From contig MU271155.1 in NCBI GenBank assembly GCA_021432605.1, positions 372,001 to 436,000 on the forward strand: a stretch of 64,000 bases of DNA. Direction: 5' to 3'. Below the pieces are notes generated by a model that did no database searches, had not been told where the DNA came from, and was given only the letters and a program-made list of their open reading frames with translations. Positions 1-11,802 of this stretch are shown here, piece by piece (position 1 is the stretch's first letter; each line of letters starts with the position of its first letter). The stretch comes from Coniochaeta sp. PMI_546 (lineage: Eukaryota > Ascomycota > Sordariomycetes > Coniochaetales > Coniochaetaceae). A program made the translations under genes and the position numbers.

Positions 1-79
1 GCCGTGTCATCGTACAAACCTGTGGTTATCTGCCGTGATTACCACCCCCTCGACCACCAGCTTACCATCCGCCCTGTAG

Positions 80-2448
80 CAACGAGTGCAAGCGACGAAA
101 GATCAAGTGCAATGGCCAGACTCCCTGCCAACGATGCGGCAACCTCAACCTCCAATGTTTATACACGCCGAATTGTTGCACAAGCAACTTCAAGGACTCG
201 GACGAGTTCAAACAGGTCACCGACCAGGTTGCGCGCCTACAGGAGCAGGTCGAGACTCTCCTCACCAACATGACGGCCCTCCGACAGGAGACCTTCCGTC
301 TTGCACCCATACAGGAACGTATCCTGCCCTTACCATCGCATACCGTTACCCCTTCGCCGTCCACATCCTCGATCCGATCTCTGCCCAAGCCCCCCTTTTC
401 CGCGCCTCGAGTGCCTCCGTCGTTCAGCGGACCTACGAGCATCAACTTCACGGTGGACATGGCAAAGAACACGCTGCATAACATGGGATACTCCAATGCC
501 GGCGAGGGACAAGATGAGGCGGGTGGTCCTGTGGACGATAGCCCCGCTCCATCTCCGATCCTCAACCCCATCGTTGCGCCCCCGATCTCGCCTGCTCAGC
601 GACCGATAGACCCTCTGTGGGAATTCGACAAGAACGAGATGGTCCGTCTCTGCCAGGTCCATGAAGAGGAGGTGGGTATAATGTACCCGGTCATCAAGAT
701 CGAAAGCGTAATAGAGCATGCCAAGTTCCTGGCCACGTGGATGGAGACGGCCAAAAGAAATGGTATGGTCCCGCCATATGGTCAAGACGAGGGCATCAGC
801 GACCTGAAGACGTGCATCCTCAAGATCGTCATGTGCTGCGCCCTCGTGGTGGAGGAACACGGCTGCAGCGACAAGGCCACGCAACTCTACGAGAGCATCC
901 GTCCGATTGTGGACAGGAAACTGATGAGCGAGCCCGTGGATGTGAACAATCTGCCGTTCCTGGCTCTCGTTGCAGGGTACAGATTTCTGTCCAACGAGGA
1001 GATTCTCGCATGGCGCGTCATCGGCCAAGTGTGCCGGTTGTGTCTGGAACTAGGCCTTCACAGGAGGGAAGGACTTGCCAAGATAGCGGATGAGGGGGCT
1101 CGCCGAAACGCGCTCATGGCGTTTTGGTCGGCTTACGTGTTGGACAGGAGATGGAGCTTTGGCACCGGTCTGCCTTATGTGTGCGATGACGACAAGATCG
1201 ACCCCAAACTGCCGATGCCGGTGAGTTGAACCCTTCCTAGCCTGCTGGATATTGTGAACATGTCTGACTGCTGTATAGGACACACACCCATATCTAGTGG
1301 CTATGATCACTTACTCTAGACTGGGAGCCAAGATCTGGAGACTGGTTGACTACTTTGAGCCGGCTGTCATTCGTGAACTTCAGCGCAAGGATTTCGATCA
1401 ACTGGATAACGAGATCCTCGATTGGTATGACACCGTACCAGAGGAGATCAAGGTCGAGTCTCTAAACAGGACCGTGCCGATGCCCTCTGGGTCAGCGTAT
1501 GACACCAAGCGGCTGCAGATATGGACGCGTCTCCGACTGAACCAGGTACGAGCCACAATTCATTATACGTATGCTCTTGATCCTAACCCGGCTCTCTAGA
1601 TTCGCATATGGCTACACACCCCGGTCCTCCACAGTGCAAGCAGCATAGCCGAAAACATGCCGCTTGCCCAGAGAGCAGTGGACCTCGCCAAAGAAACGAT
1701 CCGATACATGGCGCACATGAACAACACGAGCAACCTGTACCGTCGAAACCAAGTCTTCTACCACCAATTCCTAACATCCGCAATCGCCGTGCTCTTCCTT
1801 GCCTCTACCCACGCACCCCTCCAGTTCAGTTCCCAGTGCCGCACGGAGTTCTACATGGCCCTGGAGCTCGTGAAAGATATGTCGGCGCGCTCCTGGGTGT
1901 CGCAGCGCCTGTGGCGCACCATCCGATCACTCAAGGCGTACGCGCCGCGACTGGGCCTGGGAGAAGACGACCAGCGGTCCGGCGCCGCCATGACCATGGC
2001 CGGCCTCGCCTCGGGGACCATACACGGCGGGAGCAGCGGTGTTCCTCCCGGGCCACAGAGTCCTCTGCCACCCCCGCCGCTCCCCATGCCGGTCAGCAGG
2101 TCGTCCAGCCTCAGCGTCGGCCGAGCATCGTCGCATCAGTTCACCGGCGCCATCCAGGCTCAGCCCAGATCGCCTGCTGCGATTCCCGCATCGCAGCAGC
2201 AGCAGGCTCAAGGCCTCCCCGTGGCGGTCGGCGAGGAGCTGAATAACGGGCAGCGGCTGAAGTCGGAGATGACGGCCATATTCGAGGGATACATGGGGCT
2301 CAACGGACGGCGCAAGGCTGCACCGGGGCCCCTGGCACACCTCCAAGCGAATGGCCCCCTGACGTCTGGGTCTGCAAGGGTCGTCAGTCCCAGGGATGCC
2401 GTGGACGGTGCGGAGAGTGTTTATCCTATTGTTAAAGACTTGTTCTGA
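80..2448 (+). CDS. Zn2Cys6 fungal-specific transcription factor (5' end outside the window)
   Basis: Nuclear DNA-binding regulator of the Gal4-type binuclear zinc cluster class. Exons read as 80–1220, 1279–1545 and 1600–2448, with all junctions in phase. The first visible exon opens with NECKRRKIKC, then CQRCGNLNLQC, giving five of the six zinc cysteines; the first cysteine codon must be split by the intron ending at 79 and lies mostly outside the window. A short heptad-like helix (about residues 35–60 of the visible part) follows, as expected for a dimerisation coiled coil. The central region, including CRLCLELGLHRREGL, matches the fungal-specific TF domain (PF04082 type). The tail is low-complexity, rich in S, P and Q. 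About 751 residues are visible. Target genes cannot be read from the sequence; the next gene is an acyltransferase 1.4 kb downstream on the same strand. Confidence 0.88.
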
Positions 2449-3880
2449 TGGATGTCAATATCGTTTGCTGTATAGACTCTGCATATATTGAAGTTATATA
2501 ATTGGGTAATTGGATTTGGACAAATCAACAATATTGGAATTGCCCTCATTCATGTCCCCTAAAAAGCATTAGCTGTCTACGACCTTTACCGTGGATGGCG
2601 ACCTGACAGTCATATTTTTAGACTATGCACCACCTCCAATATCAACCAGCGTTTACTTTCCGTGGCAACATGTCAGAGCGTTTCGTAATTCTATAAAGTG
2701 TGACACTTGTCTGAGTACTCACTAATTATCTGCTCAAGCCGTCCACTTATCATCTATCTTGGGGCAGATACAAAGGTATCACGTAGCGAGTTGCGCACCT
2801 TGACATACACAGCTGACACCGGAGCAATTTGACGCGGTGCCGAACATCTCGGACATAGTTCCGCCCGACAAGAAAGCTAGTAACTTCGTCAACCCTGCCG
2901 ATGGGAAGGGTATAGCCGTAGCGGTCATGCCATTATACATTACTGTCATGGTGTTGCGTCTTGCTATGCAAAGCTTGTCATCCCCAAGGGGATACAGGAT
3001 TAAGGATTCTTCGCGATGACTGCCATTGGGTGCTACGTTTGTTGGGCATCACTGCACCTTCCCACTGGTCGGCAACCCGCTATGGTATGTCCACATGTAA
3101 GATGTGACGCTTCGGCAGACGGTTAAGACGCCTTGTCCGAGTCAAGAGAGACTAAGAGCCATCGGGTTTGCAAGTTCGTGATTGTGTTCTGATCCTAGAT
3201 GCCTTCTGATGCCTTCTTACACTGCCCTAGATTGTTACCCGTTTGCCCTAAACATGCTAACGTGAGCAAGGGTCGGTCATACCCCTGTAAATGTTTCAAC
3301 CAAGGTCCACAGCGAGCCGTTGCCGTGCCGTGATACCCACAAGCATCCGCTCCCGTCCCTCCAAGTCTTTGATCCTCCAGTGGGGGGATTCTCCCCTTTA
3401 CTTCTAATGACTCCTCGTTTCCATGGCGCTTAAAGTATCGACATGTCCATGTCCTCGGCGAATAATAGTCACCAAGAAACACACAATGCTTCACAATGAC
3501 TTGACCCAGGCTCACTTAACCTCTTAGCGAGCAAGAGAGAAGCTGACCAGAAACCCGGACATATGTATAATTTCCATATGACGAGAAGCTGATTCAGAGA
3601 GCAGCCGTTGAATGAGATAATCGAAGACGTTGTAACCGCTAAGTCAGGGAGTCCTGCCAGGCCGAGTATCAGGCCATGCACCAATCTGGACCTGGGCTCC
3701 CACCGCTGCGACCCTCCACTGAAGGTGAACTTTTGCATGTGCTACAAGTGATATATGACCTCTTAACGTCCCCGCGTCTTGAGCACCCGCGCATAATCTA
3801 GGACTTAAGCCGACAGTTCCCCGCCCGTTTGCCCCGCCTCGGACCTCTATCTGGCACCAAATCTTCGCATTGTCGCCGTC
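2449..3880. other. Intergenic region, no gene seen
   Basis: This 1.4 kb stretch holds the 3' flank of the Zn2Cys6 regulator and the presumed promoter of the acyltransferase. Open frames are short, without family resemblance, and interrupted in all frames. No tRNA or clear repeat was seen. The last 100 bases before the ATG at 3881 are C-rich, as is common for fungal 5' leaders. Confidence 0.6.
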
Positions 3881-5378
3881 ATGTCCAAGATCCTGGAATA
3901 TCATCTACACCCTCTGGGTTGGGAGAATGACCCGGAGGAAGAGCGCTTCAAGCTCTCGACGCTCGACTACCTGTCGGCGATGACATATAACAATTATGCT
4001 CTATTCTTCAAGCTAGACGACCCGGAGAAGAGGTGGGAGCTGTGACATCGTTGTTGTTCCAGACCATGTTGCTAACTTACAACACTGTGACAGCAATGTT
4101 GCAGACATTCTCAAACAAGGTCTAGAGCGGACTCTGAGTCAGGCGCGACACCTCGTCGGCACCATTGAGAAGGACGACGACGGCCATCACTCTTTCGTCA
4201 AGCGCAAGGACAGCACCGTCAAGTTTGTTGTCCAGTACCTCGACGCTCCTGAAGATGAATTTCCATCCTTCGCCGAGATCGAGAAGTCGCAGTTCGTCGG
4301 GACCAAACTCGGCGACATCAAGGTCCTGAGCAATGCCCCAATGACCTACGGCGAAAAGCCCGAAGCCAACCCGGACAGCAACCCCATTGTAGCCTCGTAC
4401 AAGGCCAATTTCATCCCCGGCGGCCTCATCTTCAACATGCACTCGCACCACTACAGTAATGATGTCATGGGATGGGGCTCCTTCACCAAACAGCTAGCTG
4501 AAAATTGCTATGCGATCATCAACGGGTCCGCATTTCCCTCCTGGGACCCCAAATGCCTCGATCGAAGCCGCTTCACCGCGCCCTCGATCCCTGACGACCA
4601 GAAGGTTGACGCGCCACCCCAGGCCAATCGCCATCCCGACCATAAGCCCTCGCAGTCCCTCATCTTCCACCTCCCCAAAAGTAAAGCCGCGGAGCTGAAG
4701 AGAGCTGCTTCTCCCGCCGACGGCTCCTGGATCTCGACATACGATGCTATCTCGGCCCTAGCATGGCGCGTCTTCTCGCGCATCCGCGAGCCGCTCTACA
4801 AGCCCGATCCTACCTCAAAGCCCATCTGGGCCGAGGGTGTCAACATGACCAAGCGACTCACCAACCCGACTTTGCCGCCGCGAATGCAGGGCAACCTCTT
4901 CTTCGCCGCTATATCCACCATGTCCGCCGAGCCGGCCCTGACCGCAGCAGAGATCATTTCCGACGCGCCCCTGTCCAAGCTAGCGAGCTACGTCCGCCGA
5001 ATGACCGACAGCGTGACCGGCGACATGCTCTCCGCGGCGCTGCAGATGCTCGCGCCCGTCCGCAACAAGAAGGATCTCTCCGTCAGGGTGAATTCGTTCC
5101 CGCCGATGTCGGTGGTCGTGACCGACTGGAGGGATGCGGACGTATGCACGGCGGATTTCGGCTTTGGTAAGCCTACCGCTTTCCGGCATCTGTTTGATAC
5201 CGTCACCGAGGGGTTGGTCATTGTCTACCCACCGCGCAAGGGACCTGCTGGGGATGACGAGGGGATCGAGCTGCAGGTCGCTTTTGAGAAGGAGCTCGTG
5301 AAGCGGCTGGTGGATGACCCGGAGTGGAGCGGGTATTTCGAGTTTAGGGGTGTCGATGCGGAGGAGGTTCATCAGTGA
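3881..5378 (+). CDS. BAHD-like acyltransferase (trichothecene 3-O-acetyltransferase type)
   Basis: Predicted CoA-dependent O- or N-acyltransferase of 478 residues, probably cytosolic. Exons are 3881–4032 and 4094–5378; the 61-nt intron splits an AGC serine codon. The catalytic HxxxD motif is present as HYSND within MHSHHYSNDVMGWG, and the structural DFGWG motif appears as DFGFGKP near residue 405, so both hallmarks of the transferase family (PF02458) are intact. Length matches the family (about 450–500). Relatives in fungi acetylate mycotoxins or other secondary metabolites, or detoxify amines and alcohols; the actual substrate cannot be told from this sequence. No biosynthetic backbone enzyme is adjacent. 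The start is the first ATG of the open frame and gives the usual short N-terminal strand. Confidence 0.88.
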
Positions 5379-6977
5379 GCAGGGGCCGTTGTGGCTTTGG
5401 GGCAGAGATAATCTTAGGGCTTGAGCGAGGCACGATATAGGCTGAGTAAAATACCTCCGATATATTTAGCGATGTTGATAATTAGCTAAATACGGGGCCA
5501 CGACAAGATGACCGAAGAGATCCAGCTGAAGAAGTCACTGAGAAGTATCTCGACCCTTTGATCGAGGTCAGGGCAATATAAGTGCATTTAGATGTGTGAA
5601 AGACCCTATAAAGTAGATATGCCTCTCCAAGTTTGCGGTCAAGAGCACACAATCGAGTTACGACACAAGATGTATGACATCCAAACAAAGAGACCCTTGA
5701 ATAAAAAAGCACTAGTGAGTGCCATACCGCAACTGGAATTGACTAAATACTGAATGACGGACGATTGCTAATGAGTGGCCGTCAGATGCAACAACTTCTT
5801 CACAGCCAGTCAGCCGAGCGAGACTAGCGTTCGGACACAAGGGGCTTTCTAGGACAATAGAACAAACTAGACGCGGTGTTTCCTTGACTAAATTGAAAGT
5901 GTTGAGATGAAGGGACAGGACTTCCATAACTTGGTCCCTATAAGGAACTGTGTGCTCTGGACACAGGTGTAAGGTGTGGTGTACAGGGTGTTGGGTATAA
6001 GAAGAAGGGCTCTCCTATATGCTATACAAACACTTGAATGCTCCTTAAGTACTGCAATATAGTTTATTCCTACGCATTCTACCACGTTATAAGTCCGGCT
6101 TCTATATAACTTGTACATAACATAAGTTATGTCAGTGAAGAAGATCTTGATGTTATCTGTGAGCTGATTTAGGAGCGGATGAACGCAGATTTCGTTGATG
6201 CTGAGTATAATGTGTCCTATATGTACTGAGGTGCAAAGAATATTTTCCTATAACTCTTCAATATTCAATGTTATTGTTAGCTGTTGTTGGCTCGAGTTGG
6301 TATTTCGGTTCATGGGGAACGGGTTTGGCCTGGCCCAAGGCGCATGCTGCATTGTCCAGTTGATACTCGTGCCACAGGGCATCTTACTGCGACAAAAGTC
6401 GATGCTACTCACAAATCTAGCGGTATCATGAAAGGCCGTAGCTGTTGAACTGTACCAGATGGCCATCTTCTGATACAAGGAGGCGGTCGTATGGAGATGC
6501 CAACTATGTAGCAGCTGAGGCTGGTGTTTGGCTACTCATATCTAGACCTGAATATAGGAATTGCCGCCATGCGATTATTGTAAGTTTTGCAGCCGTACTA
6601 ACAACAATGTTTCAGTGCTAAACCTGGTGCACCCTTATTTACCTATGTTTGGTGTGTTGGAAACAACAAGGTCGGAGTGAGATTCCTCCGAACCGAGATC
6701 AATTTTGTAGCATGGACACCTTTCTTTTGCTGTTCGTGATTCACTTAACTGCTAAAGCCAGGTCTCCATAAGATATCTAGAACGTAAACTCATCAACGAC
6801 GACACACCTAGTCTATGCATTTAACATTTCTCTGGTTAGGAGGCCTCTTTTTAACATACCCTTTGATCCCTTATTTACATTGTTGATTCCTTTGCATCAC
6901 AAACATTTCAAACACTAAGGCGCTCACCTGAGCTTTCCTGCTGTACCTACCGCACTCAACACACTTCGGCAAATAAC
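5379..6977. other. AT-rich gene-poor stretch
   Basis: About 1.6 kb with visibly higher AT content than the flanking genes and no open frame that looks coding. The longest frames (near 6195–6478 on both strands) are under 80 codons, start-poor and without recognisable motifs. The stretch could be decayed sequence such as an old mobile element, but no terminal repeats or transposase motifs were seen. The last 100 bases serve as the leader of the kinase-like gene. Confidence 0.5.
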
Positions 6978-8249
6978 ATGGAAGCGAACCGTGTTTGGCA
7001 TGTTCCTGTGGTTGAGATCTACTCCAACGCGATCACTCCCGGCGTTTGTTGTTCGGCTGCAGCTTATGACTTGGCCAATCGCCGGTGGTACCAGCTCAAC
7101 ACTGGCGACCCTGTAGAGCCGAGCGTTGAATGGCGACATGATCAACAATTGGTTGAGATACCTGATGACGCTTGGCTCTCCTCCACCGTTGAGAAACATA
7201 TCAAAGCATACTACTCTGCGAAATCCACTCCTCCTCCCTGGAACACCATCAATACCAATTCGAGCGGCAGCTCAGCCACATTTGAAGTCTTAGAGGAATC
7301 CTTGGTTCGCAGACCGATCACAGAAAAATTCATCTATGGGCATAAGCCTTCGGACAAGCTCCCAACGACACGCTTTGACCAGCTGCGGGAGAAAACATAT
7401 CTCAGCCGAGGAGCCGATTATTGCCTTTGGAATGGCAGAAAGTGTGTCTTTAAGCGAATCGAATTCGACTGCGATGTCGAATCTCACGAGAACGAGATAC
7501 GTACCAGAGAGGCCATAATCGAGTGTCTTGAGAAGAACCCAGAAGCTGCCTCCAAGGACCACAACCGTGAGATGGAAAGTCGATTCAATGTGGTGCCTAT
7601 CCTCGCTGTTGTCCTGCATGACGAGACAAGCTATTGGATTGTCTCACAGCATGCTGTTGGCCGAGATATTGCAGATGCTGAAGATACAGAGTCTAGCAGT
7701 TACCAGGTTGCCGGGATACTGTTGCCCTACGCGGGTCGCAGCCTTGACCTACTGACTACGGTCACTTCTGATGGATCTGGGATCCCGCCTTCTACTTCTG
7801 CCTCTAGATGTTCCCCATCAATGACAGCACGTGTTCCTATCAGTGAGGAGCAACTTCTTGACCTCGCCTGCGGCATACGGAACCTCTCGAAATGTGGTAT
7901 CGTCCATGGGGATATTTGTTATTGGAACACCATTCTCACGCACCCTGGCTCGACTGAGTCCCTGGCCTCGCGACTACTTCTTATAGATATGGGAGATGTA
8001 GCCCCTGACTACCAAGATGACTTCGATGCACTAGGAACACTTTTTCTTTGGTGTCTAGCACACTCCGCCGCTGTACTTAACGATGACAAGGGCAGGAAAA
8101 GGATCGTCATTGCGGCAGCATTATTGAAAGATGGGGATATAAGCCGGGCCATTGGTGTATTATCACCACGTAGTGTGAGGAGTAAGCTTAAGAGGTCGTT
8201 TTCAGCTACCGAAGAAGCAATGAAGAGAAGACGGCATTGCGTCACTTAG
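6978..8249 (+). CDS. Protein kinase-like protein, single exon
   Basis: A 423-residue intronless protein whose C-terminal two thirds have the layout of a protein-kinase or aminoglycoside-phosphotransferase fold. A candidate ATP-site lysine is K159 in CVFKRIEF, and a hinge-like LLPYAGRSLD follows. The catalytic loop reads IVHGDICYWNTIL at about residues 308–320 (the HxD and the Asn kept, the usual Lys missing), and the metal-binding site reads LLLIDMGD (DMG instead of DFG). The acidic DDFDALGTLFLW is like helix F. The first 150 residues match nothing I recognise. The C-terminus is basic (KRSFSATEEAMKRRR) and may be a nuclear signal. Fungi encode many such orphan kinase-like proteins; whether it phosphorylates anything is open. 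It converges with a pseudogene 134 bp downstream. Confidence 0.75.
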   Translation: MEANRVWHVPVVEIYSNAITPGVCCSAAAYDLANRRWYQLNTGDPVEPSVEWRHDQQLVEIPDDAWLSSTVEKHIKAYYSAKSTPPPWNTINTNSSGSSATFEVLEESLVRRPITEKFIYGHKPSDKLPTTRFDQLREKTYLSRGADYCLWNGRKCVFKRIEFDCDVESHENEIRTREAIIECLEKNPEAASKDHNREMESRFNVVPILAVVLHDETSYWIVSQHAVGRDIADAEDTESSSYQVAGILLPYAGRSLDLLTTVTSDGSGIPPSTSASRCSPSMTARVPISEEQLLDLACGIRNLSKCGIVHGDICYWNTILTHPGSTESLASRLLLIDMGDVAPDYQDDFDALGTLFLWCLAHSAAVLNDDKGRKRIVIAAALLKDGDISRAIGVLSPRSVRSKLKRSFSATEEAMKRRRHCVT

Positions 8250-8383
8250 TTTGACGATCTGATCTACAAGCACGCCATATGCTACTTGTAATTATTCAAC
8301 GCTGAAGCGATCACTGCCATGATTTCCATTCTCTCAAATCAAGTTTCCACTATACCTCCCAGCTTCCTGATGAAGGTCTCATG

Positions 8384-9197
8384 CTAGATAGTATCGTCGA
8401 TCATGCCAGACTCTAAAAGCTCTCTGTACCACCGAAAAGTGCTCATGTCAACGATCTCGAAGATCTTCCGCCGATACACAGGAGGATCGAATATCAACTT
8501 TTGCACCCGCCAGTCTTGTGACACTCCAAGCGTATAACAAACCTCGCCACACAAGGATTGCCAGTGGTTTACAGCTTTTCGGGCGGCTTTTACAGCCCTG
8601 CTTTTCATCTCGAGTCCGCGGCCAGCTCGGACGTTGTCGAGACACAATGCCTCAAGTCGCTTCTGCAGCTCAGAAAGTATCCAATAGTGCACTGACCGGG
8701 TCCTATCGTTGAAGTCTTCGAGCGAGTCCACCACGTCAATGGCTGACAGTTGCCACATTGTCTTGATCACAAGACTATACAAGTCCTTTAGATGTTGGTC
8801 AATGAATACAAGTGTCCAGCCGATCTCTACAAGACGATCCATGACCGGTGAGTGAATTGCTGAGAAGAAGTATGGCGTAGGCCACCATCTGTGGCTCTGG
8901 GTGGGGTGCCAGGTCCTCCAGGCCAAGGCCGAGATGGTGAAGAATGCCATAAAATTAGAAGGTCTGGATGACCAGGTTTAACGATTTCTCGAAGTCGTAG
9001 TGGTCGACGAGGAATGGTAGAGGTGGCGGTTGTGGATGCATCGAGACAAATATTTGGCCTTCTTCCTACGTCTGCAGGTCAATGTAGTTCAGTGCTGAAT
9101 CACAGGGGAAGAATATGTAGAATAAGGAGTTCCAAGAGTAAATGCCAAGCGTGCAAATGTAATTGAGCAAGAAGCTGTCGCTTATGCTGTCGCTCAT
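8384..9197 (-). pseudogene. Disabled gene of unknown family (nonsense codon plus frameshift)
   Basis: Read on the minus strand, a frame opens at the ATG at 9197 and runs 43 codons to an in-frame TAG at 9068–9066. It continues in the same frame after the stop through coding-like sequence (MHPQPPPLPFLVDHYDF from 9041) to a TAA at 8957. A shift of one base there enters a 188-codon open frame (8950–8384) that continues smoothly with W-, L- and charged-residue patterns typical of a globular protein. One stop and one frameshift in otherwise continuous coding-like sequence is the signature of a recent pseudogene. I do not recognise the family. An intron could in principle remove the TAG, but the only candidate (38 nt) is too short and breaks the frame. 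Confidence 0.55.
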
Positions 9198-10177
9198 TGT
9201 TGATAGTAAGACTTTGTTCTCAGAGTTTCCGCAACTATTTGTTTCCCGCCCACTTTGCCAAATGTATTAACGAGAGATGCTGTATCAAAGTTCACAATGA
9301 TATAAACGGAAATGGTTGTAGGAATCATATAGGCACTATTATTATATGTTACTAATATATCGAAGACAGCTGAGACTTTGCGTTGAGTTCGATCTATAGA
9401 GATATTTACCATGTTCCTCTCACCTATGTTCTAAATACACCATCCACATACTAAAGTCCGTTGATCCCCAAAACCTTCATGTGATAATGCCCCAAATAAT
9501 ATACAAGTTATTAATTCGGCATCGCTGATTTAGCGAACAACTACATCAACACTGTGCCGGCCCCAAGCCGCCGGTCGTGCGGCACTCCGTCTGGGCGTAG
9601 AGTTACTTCGTGATACATGCCACGCAGTGTCAAGGACGACCAGCTAATAAATTTCAGCCCTCTGGTATCGTAATTCCGGAGCTAATACCTGAGAACATAA
9701 CGATTGCGAATTGTATATGACTGCTGCTGCTAGTTACACCTCCGCAGTAGCCCTTACCGTGACCGACCCCTCCAGTGTCACCTTCTATCTGAACGCAGTA
9801 CTTCTTTTGCCAAACAATCTATCTGCCCTCCCAGCCAATGCCATATCCATCACCAGATGTTTGCTACGTACATGGTTCTCTAATCGACGCTCCGAGAGAA
9901 ATTGAAGCACTAACTCAACCTAATCTTCTTCGATCCAGCACTTTCTCCTCCCTTGCTGATACAAGTGCTTGCGATTCCATCTTCCTTACCGGCTGTCCCG
10001 TTCTCGGGCAAGACTATGCGTACGTTACCAGCCTGTGCATTGTCTACAGCAACAGTGGTATTACTAGGGGTCAGTAGGGTTACGTATAATCGGAGAAAAG
10101 AGTACAGACTTCTGCGCCAGAGTGTTATAGAAACTCTTAACGTGGTAGGTGTATACAAGATCCGAGGCTTCCAACCC

Positions 10178-10215
<38 letters not shown>

Positions 10216-10558
10216 AGGACCGATCCCGGACCTCCTAGATCCTATAGATGACATCAATAATCGTTGGTCTATCACTCGACTGGGTGACCACCCGGAAATC
10301 CTTGATGTTGTATGCTTTCTTCTCCCCGGCACATTGAGAAAACTTTTCGTTTGTCCTAGAGGAATCTGACATATTCTTTTCGTGTAAAGGATGGTGGACA
10401 TGAAAGTGTCTTCACAGCAGTGTCTTTCGTCAGAGTGTTCTCATCAAAGAACTCACACAGCATGTCGCCGCTGCCAAGCCACGGCATCTTCGACAGGTAC
10501 TTACTTCAAAAGGGAGCAGGACTACCAAAATACAAACCTCCAACAACATTCAAATCCT
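9198..10558. other. Gene-poor stretch before the tRNA
   Basis: AT-rich at 9200–9700, then mixed composition. Frames at 9717–9900 and 9838–10077 read like fragments of one coding region in two frames (small, S/T/L-rich), possibly a gene remnant, but no family is recognisable. A 35-base poly-C run lies at 10179–10213. No complete gene is supported. Confidence 0.45.
10179..10213. repeat. Poly-C homopolymer, 35 nt
   Basis: An uninterrupted run of 35 cytosines (35 guanines on the minus strand) in non-coding sequence. Runs this long of C/G are rare, can form G-quadruplex or i-motif structures, and are hard to sequence, so the exact length is uncertain. Confidence 0.9.
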
Positions 10559-10642
10559 GGCTTAATGGTCTAGTCGTATGATTCCTGCTTTGGGTGCTGC
10601 ACACACTGCAGGAGGTCCCGGGTTCAAATCCCGGTTGAGCCC
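10559..10642 (+). tRNA. tRNA-Pro(TGG) with a 12-nt intron
   Basis: A complete cloverleaf can be drawn. The acceptor arms GGCTTAA and TTGAGCC pair over seven positions (one G·T). The D-arm region (TGGTCTAGTCGTATG) contains the internal A box. The anticodon stem is CCTGC/GCAGG with loop TTTGGG…T and anticodon TGG, and the T-arm is CCGGG-TTCAAAT-CCCGG (B box). Twelve extra bases sit directly after position 37, the canonical place for a eukaryotic tRNA intron, which tRNA splicing endonuclease would remove. It decodes CCA and CCG/CCT by wobble. The discriminator base is C. Confidence 0.93.
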
Positions 10643-10647
10643 TTTCC

Positions 10648-10651
10648 TTTT
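10648..10651 (+). terminator. RNA polymerase III T-run
   Basis: Four Ts six bases after the tRNA 3' end, preceded by TTTCC; this is the expected minimal Pol III terminator for the tRNA-Pro gene. Confidence 0.7.
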
Positions 10652-11802
10652 GCCTCCGGGTCACCCTATGTATATCGCGACACGGTATACCGGCAATTCT
10701 CCAACACCGCAGCCTATGCCCTCGAAGGACACACGACAGTTGGGACTCATGGTCGAGAGGCGGCAGTCTCTGTGTCACTTAAACACCTTCGCATGGTATT
10801 TTCCCGTTTCCACTTTGAACGAGTCATGCGCAACACCGCTAGACAAGATTACTCGCGATAGTATGAGTAAAACGCACTAGTATACAGTTAATGATATCTA
10901 GACTTAGTCACCACTTTGGAGACATAGGCAAGGAGAATGGGACACTCACTTTTGCACTTCGACTTGCACTATAGACTAGCTGCTCGATCAGGCGGTCTGA
11001 TGCTCGAATTGTGACATGAATCTGATCCCCGGCTGAGACGAAGCTGGTGTAGCTGAAGAGACTCAACCCTTGCCAATCATCGAAGGCATGTGACGACTAG
11101 TAATATATCGACACTCTTTAAGATGTACAAATCCTGTGTCAGAGACGCCGACATGATTTCGCTTCGTCTTCGGGCCTTTCGTATGTTTCAATGCACGAGG
11201 ATCATTTCCTGCCGGGCTGTGTCCATCCCGCCGAGAGTTACAATGATGCTCCTAGATGTGCCTTCAGAGCTTGTCCATAGGTTGAGGGTCAGCCAAATAC
11301 GAGTTTAAACTGCCATGACTCAGATCCCTACGAACACGCCAACATCGTTTTGCAATGTCATTCGAAGATTCTTGAGGTCGGTGCTGGACCCGTAAGATCC
11401 TTGGAACGCAGAACGTCGAAAGACTTGCCGGATTGGGACATGGATTCGGCGGCCCTCATGGCATTCATGGGACCCTGCAGACGCCGCAAGAAGCTTACAC
11501 AGATCAAGCTTTGGAGCCCTGCCGAACTTGCAGCCACGCCTTATGCGTCGAGATTGCTGACGGCGGCCGTAAACTGATAGCGATGCCGAGAAATGATACC
11601 TCTAAATGTGAAGTCTGGCGGGTCGGCCGCTTCAAGGCTCTGCAACAATATAAATACACGACCCTATGTGGAAAGTCTCCGTGATGAAACCAATACACAG
11701 AGATCTAAAAGCTTGACCTCAACCTCCCAAACTTTCTACCTCGCTGTCATTTCCACTACTTTCTCTCCTCCACCTAGGCTAGTCTCTATTATCGACAAGA
11801 CA
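10652..11802. other. Intergenic region, no gene seen
   Basis: Holds the 3' flank of the tRNA and, at its right end, a pyrimidine-rich leader for the DUF7702 gene (CTCCACC stretches just before 11803). Short frames near 11090–11684 lack ATG starts or family features. Nothing else can be supported. Confidence 0.55.

Noticed and set aside
6195-6478. Short frames on both strands in the AT-rich stretch, considered as a transposase remnant
   Set aside because: No DDE motif, no terminal inverted repeat and no target-site duplication could be seen.
10506-10778. Minus-strand ORF of 90 codons (AQPGFEPGTSCSVC)
   Set aside because: It is a translation of the antisense of the tRNA-Pro gene; this kind of peptide is a well-known false gene call over tRNAs.
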